Assembly (NCBI GenBank): GCA_964571375.1
Contig: CAZNBL010000030.1
Coordinates: 1-16,370 of the forward strand
Direction of reading: 5' to 3'
DNA length: 16,370 bases
DNA from: JAFTYR01 sp964571375
GTDB lineage: Bacteria > Pseudomonadota > Gammaproteobacteria > Burkholderiales > Burkholderiaceae_F
The notes below the pieces were generated by a model that was given only the letters and a program-made list of their open reading frames with translations, ran no database searches and had not been told where the DNA came from. Position 1 is the first letter of the stretch. Every line of letters starts with the position of its first letter. Positions 15,151-16,370 of the stretch are shown here, piece after piece. The translations under genes and the position numbers were made by a program.

Positions 15151-15309
15151 TTATGCAGCGTGAACAGCACCGAGAGCGGCAATACGCTTTTCTTCCGCAG
15201 CCTTCTTTTCCGCTGCCTTCTTCTGCTCGGCTTTTCTGCGCAGAGCAACTACGGGAAGAGAGCCGCCGACTAAAAGAAGTTTCTTGTCGAATTCAGTTTT
15301 GCTTTTCAT
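15151..15309 (-). CDS. 52-residue small protein of unknown function behind a Pho-box-like array
   Basis: This is a small open frame with an ATG at 15307-15309 and a TAA at 15151-15153. It begins MKSKTEFDKKLLLVGGSLPV: a charged N-terminus, then a short hydrophobic stretch (about residues 11-22). This leads into a Lys/Ala/Glu helix (about 24-43, with AEQKKAAEKKAAEEK) and ends IAALGAVHAA. The hydrophobic stretch is too short for a confident membrane helix, so a peripheral or amphipathic protein is possible. Codon use (GAA, AAG, GCG/GCT) fits the neighbours. No other start exists: the frame is closed by a TGA 27 bases upstream of the ATG. The Shine-Dalgarno is weak (GGA, 11 bases away). A promoter-like unit in front and its own terminator behind support a real, separately regulated gene. 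I do not recognise the protein. Confidence 0.65.
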   Translation of the reverse strand: MKSKTEFDKKLLLVGGSLPVVALRRKAEQKKAAEKKAAEEKRIAALGAVHAA

Positions 15310-15310
15310 T

Positions 15311-15339
15311 TGAAGTGTTATCCGTAAGGAACACCTTCA
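15311..15339. repeat. Imperfect dyad between the -10 element and the small-gene start
   Basis: On the minus strand TGAAGGTGTTCC (15339-15328) faces GGATAACACTTCA (15323-15311), pairing at 11 positions with a one-base and a two-base bulge and a TTAC loop. The 3' arm contains the only Shine-Dalgarno-like GGA of the small gene. If transcription starts near 15332 the 5' arm is only partly in the RNA, so the dyad may be an operator as easily as an RNA hairpin. Confidence 0.5.
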
Positions 15340-15383
15340 GTTTACGAAGCAAGTATGACAATTTGATGACAAAACTATGACAA
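15339..15383 (-). promoter_or_regulatory. PhoB-type promoter: three tandem Pho-box repeats plus a -10
   Basis: Minus-strand heptamers TTGTCAT occur at 15383-15377, 15372-15366 and 15361-15355, separated by 4-base AT-rich spacers AGTT and CAAA, so the period is exactly 11 bp. The known Pho box is built from CTGTCAT-like 7-bp direct repeats with 4-bp AT-rich spacers. PhoB-activated promoters usually have the box in place of the -35, about 10 bp before the -10. Here exactly 10 bases (15354-15345) separate the last repeat from TAAACT (15344-15339). It faces the 52-codon gene. Another OmpR/PhoB-family regulator is possible. Confidence 0.65.
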
Positions 15384-15411
15384 AACCCCTCTTTTTTGTC
15401 ATATTTGTCAT
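15376..15411. repeat. Inverted heptamers upstream of the Pho-box-like array
   Basis: Two more heptamers lie in the opposite orientation: + strand TTGTCAT at 15396-15402 and 15405-15411, with a 9-bp period. Together with the array this gives five copies within 57 bp. TATGACAAAA (15376-15385) and TTTTGTCATA (15394-15403) form a perfect 10-bp inverted repeat around an 8-base loop. It may be an extra regulator site, and it may also act as a weak AT-rich terminator for the radical SAM gene, which ends 33 bases upstream. Confidence 0.6.
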
Positions 15412-15435
15412 AAATAATCCGTTCGGATGATGGGA

Positions 15436-16212
15436 TTAGTATGCAATTTGAACGGTAAAGCCCTCTCCCCTTAATTTTTCGGCAATTCCGTCGAGCTCTT
15501 CTTTTGTCGCCTTAATAAGGTTCTCGGCCGGTGTTTCACGCGCAATGGTATAGATCATAACTTCGTGAGGCTTGATCTCTTTGAGCACTTCGATCCAGGG
15601 CAGCACATATTCGTCGGTTGTGTTGTCGATCGCCTTCCCTTCGAACTCACCCTTTAAAAACATCGTCTGAATAATAAGGCGACCTTCGAAAGCCTTCAGA
15701 GCATCGATAACTTTACCGAGGTCATAACCGGCATTCGGCCGGTCGACAAGTTCGATGAATTCACGGTTGACCGTGTCGAGCTTAAGAATATTGTTGTCTA
15801 CTTTGTGCAAGGCATCGAACACCTGCTTTCTTGTGAGGAATGTCGAATTGCTCAGCACCGAGATCTTGGCATCCGGACAGTACTTGTCGCGAAGTTCGAT
15901 GACATCGTCGACCACACCTTCGAACTCGGGATGCGAAGTCGGCTCTCCGTTACCGGCAAAAGTCATCACATCGAGGCGAACCCCTTCTTCGGCAAGAGAG
16001 ATGAGCTTCTTCTCGAGTACTTCTTTCACATGCGCTCTCGCGGGCAGCTTGGTATTAGCGCGTCTATCCTTATTAAAACCGCATTCGCAGTAAATGCAGT
16101 CAAAGGAACAGATCTTTCCGCCCTCGGGAAGAAGATTGATTCCGAGAGACGTACCGAGACGACGGGAATGCACCGGGCCGAACACCGGAGACGGATAAAT
16201 AACGCAAGCCAT
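15436..16212 (-). CDS. Radical SAM protein, COG0731-like, function unknown
   Basis: This 258-residue protein carries the radical SAM cluster motif CSFDCIYCECGF, with C35, C39 and C42 and an extra C44. The start VFGPVHSRRLGTSLGINLLP and the following FAGNGEPTSHPEF (a GNGEP SAM-contact motif) and VLSNSTFLT are typical of the COG0731-type radical SAM family found in many anaerobes. That family is related in sequence to wybutosine-synthesis Fe-S enzymes, but its bacterial substrate is not known to me. No SPASM or auxiliary cluster domain is present, and the protein ends soon after the barrel. The ATG has GAGG about 5 bases upstream. It starts only 22 bases after the porin terminator, so it may depend on read-through or on a promoter inside that stem. 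Confidence 0.85.
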   Translation of the reverse strand: MACVIYPSPVFGPVHSRRLGTSLGINLLPEGGKICSFDCIYCECGFNKDRRANTKLPARAHVKEVLEKKLISLAEEGVRLDVMTFAGNGEPTSHPEFEGVVDDVIELRDKYCPDAKISVLSNSTFLTRKQVFDALHKVDNNILKLDTVNREFIELVDRPNAGYDLGKVIDALKAFEGRLIIQTMFLKGEFEGKAIDNTTDEYVLPWIEVLKEIKPHEVMIYTIARETPAENLIKATKEELDGIAEKLRGEGFTVQIAY

Positions 16213-16233
16213 AAAACCTCGCTGAGCGCATAC

Positions 16234-16271
16234 AAAAAAACGGACGCTTCAGTTTAACCCGAAGCATCCGT
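16234..16271 (-). terminator. Strong intrinsic terminator after the porin gene
   Basis: On the minus strand ACGGATGCTTC (16271-16261) pairs with GAAGCGTCCGT (16250-16240) over 11 bp with one T-G pair and a 10-base loop, then runs into seven T (16240-16234). It lies 23 bases after the porin stop codon, as expected for a highly expressed monocistronic porin. Confidence 0.9.
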
Positions 16272-16294
16272 TATTACGGTTTATCTAGGCTTGA

Positions 16295-16370
16295 TTAGAA
16301 GCGGTGAGACATACCGACTGTTGCATTCCAACCGCTCAGGTCAAGATCCTTAACCTTGTTGAATGCTTTG
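16295..16370 (-). CDS. Gram-negative porin, C-terminal end (cut by window edge)
   Basis: Only the last 24 codons are visible, ending in TAA at 16295-16297. The peptide includes LDLSGWNATVGMSHRF: alternating hydrophobic residues of a final beta strand, closed by a terminal Phe. The ending G-M-S-H-R-F is characteristic of betaproteobacterial trimeric porins (OmpC/Porin_4 type), where the C-terminal Phe is the signal read by the BAM complex. Most of the gene lies to the right of the window, so subfamily and substrate cannot be judged. Confidence 0.8.
   Translation of the reverse strand, partial: KAFNKVKDLDLSGWNATVGMSHRF

Noticed and set aside
15060..15248. 62-codon minus-strand frame around the small-gene terminator
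   Set aside because: It reads through the terminator hairpin and the surE promoter region in a different frame from the 52-codon gene, with a basic, patternless product.
1..16370. CRISPR arrays, tRNA or rRNA genes, insertion sequences, phage genes or attachment sites
   Set aside because: No spaced repeat array, no cloverleaf or rRNA-like sequence, and no transposase or integrase pattern was seen. The only clustered repeats are the short heptamers at 15355-15411.

Overview
This window looks like chromosome from a host-associated betaproteobacterium of the Burkholderiales. The gene order ndk-rlmN-rodZ-ispG-hisS-yfgM-bamB-der-hfq-hflX-hflK is the classic beta/gamma housekeeping block. The locus surE-nlpD-rlmD and a porin ending in a terminal Phe point the same way. 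I suspect Sutterellaceae (Sutterella/Parasutterella-like), because pcm and rpoS, which normally sit in the surE-nlpD-rlmD locus, are absent. That family call is inference. Every gene I support is on the minus strand, so transcription runs from the right end to the left.

Reading in the direction of transcription: the window opens with the last 24 codons of an outer-membrane porin (16295-16370) and its strong intrinsic terminator. A radical SAM protein of unknown role follows (15436-16212). Next comes a compact regulatory segment (15311-15411) with five copies of the heptamer TTGTCAT. Three copies are tandem at an exact 11-bp period and face a -10-like element 10 bp away, which is the layout of a PhoB-type Pho-box promoter. 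They sit in front of a 52-codon small gene (15151-15309) that ends in its own terminator.

A second group follows: surE (nucleotidase), nlpD (LysM plus degenerate LytM, amidase-activator type), rlmD (23S rRNA m5U methyltransferase) and three unrecognised integral membrane proteins (10305-12027). Spacing inside this group is mostly a few bases, except for a 97-bp surE-nlpD gap and a 62-bp gap between two of the membrane genes.

The third group is a long, tight operon: ndk, rlmN, rodZ, ispG, hisS, yfgM, bamB, der, hfq, hflX and hflK (cut by the window edge). It combines nucleotide balance, rRNA/tRNA modification, cell shape, isoprenoid synthesis, tRNA-His charging, outer-membrane protein assembly, ribosome assembly and rescue GTPases, sRNA chaperoning and FtsH control. 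A likely extended -10 promoter lies upstream of ndk, and a weaker internal promoter may serve hfq.

Most of the window is ordinary core genome. The parts worth a second look are the Pho-box-like array with its small protein, the three-gene membrane cassette, the loss of pcm/rpoS, the stripped active site of NlpD, and two terminator-shaped hairpins that face the wrong way around hflX. I see no tRNA, rRNA, CRISPR array, insertion sequence or phage gene, and no gene-free stretch longer than about 130 bases.
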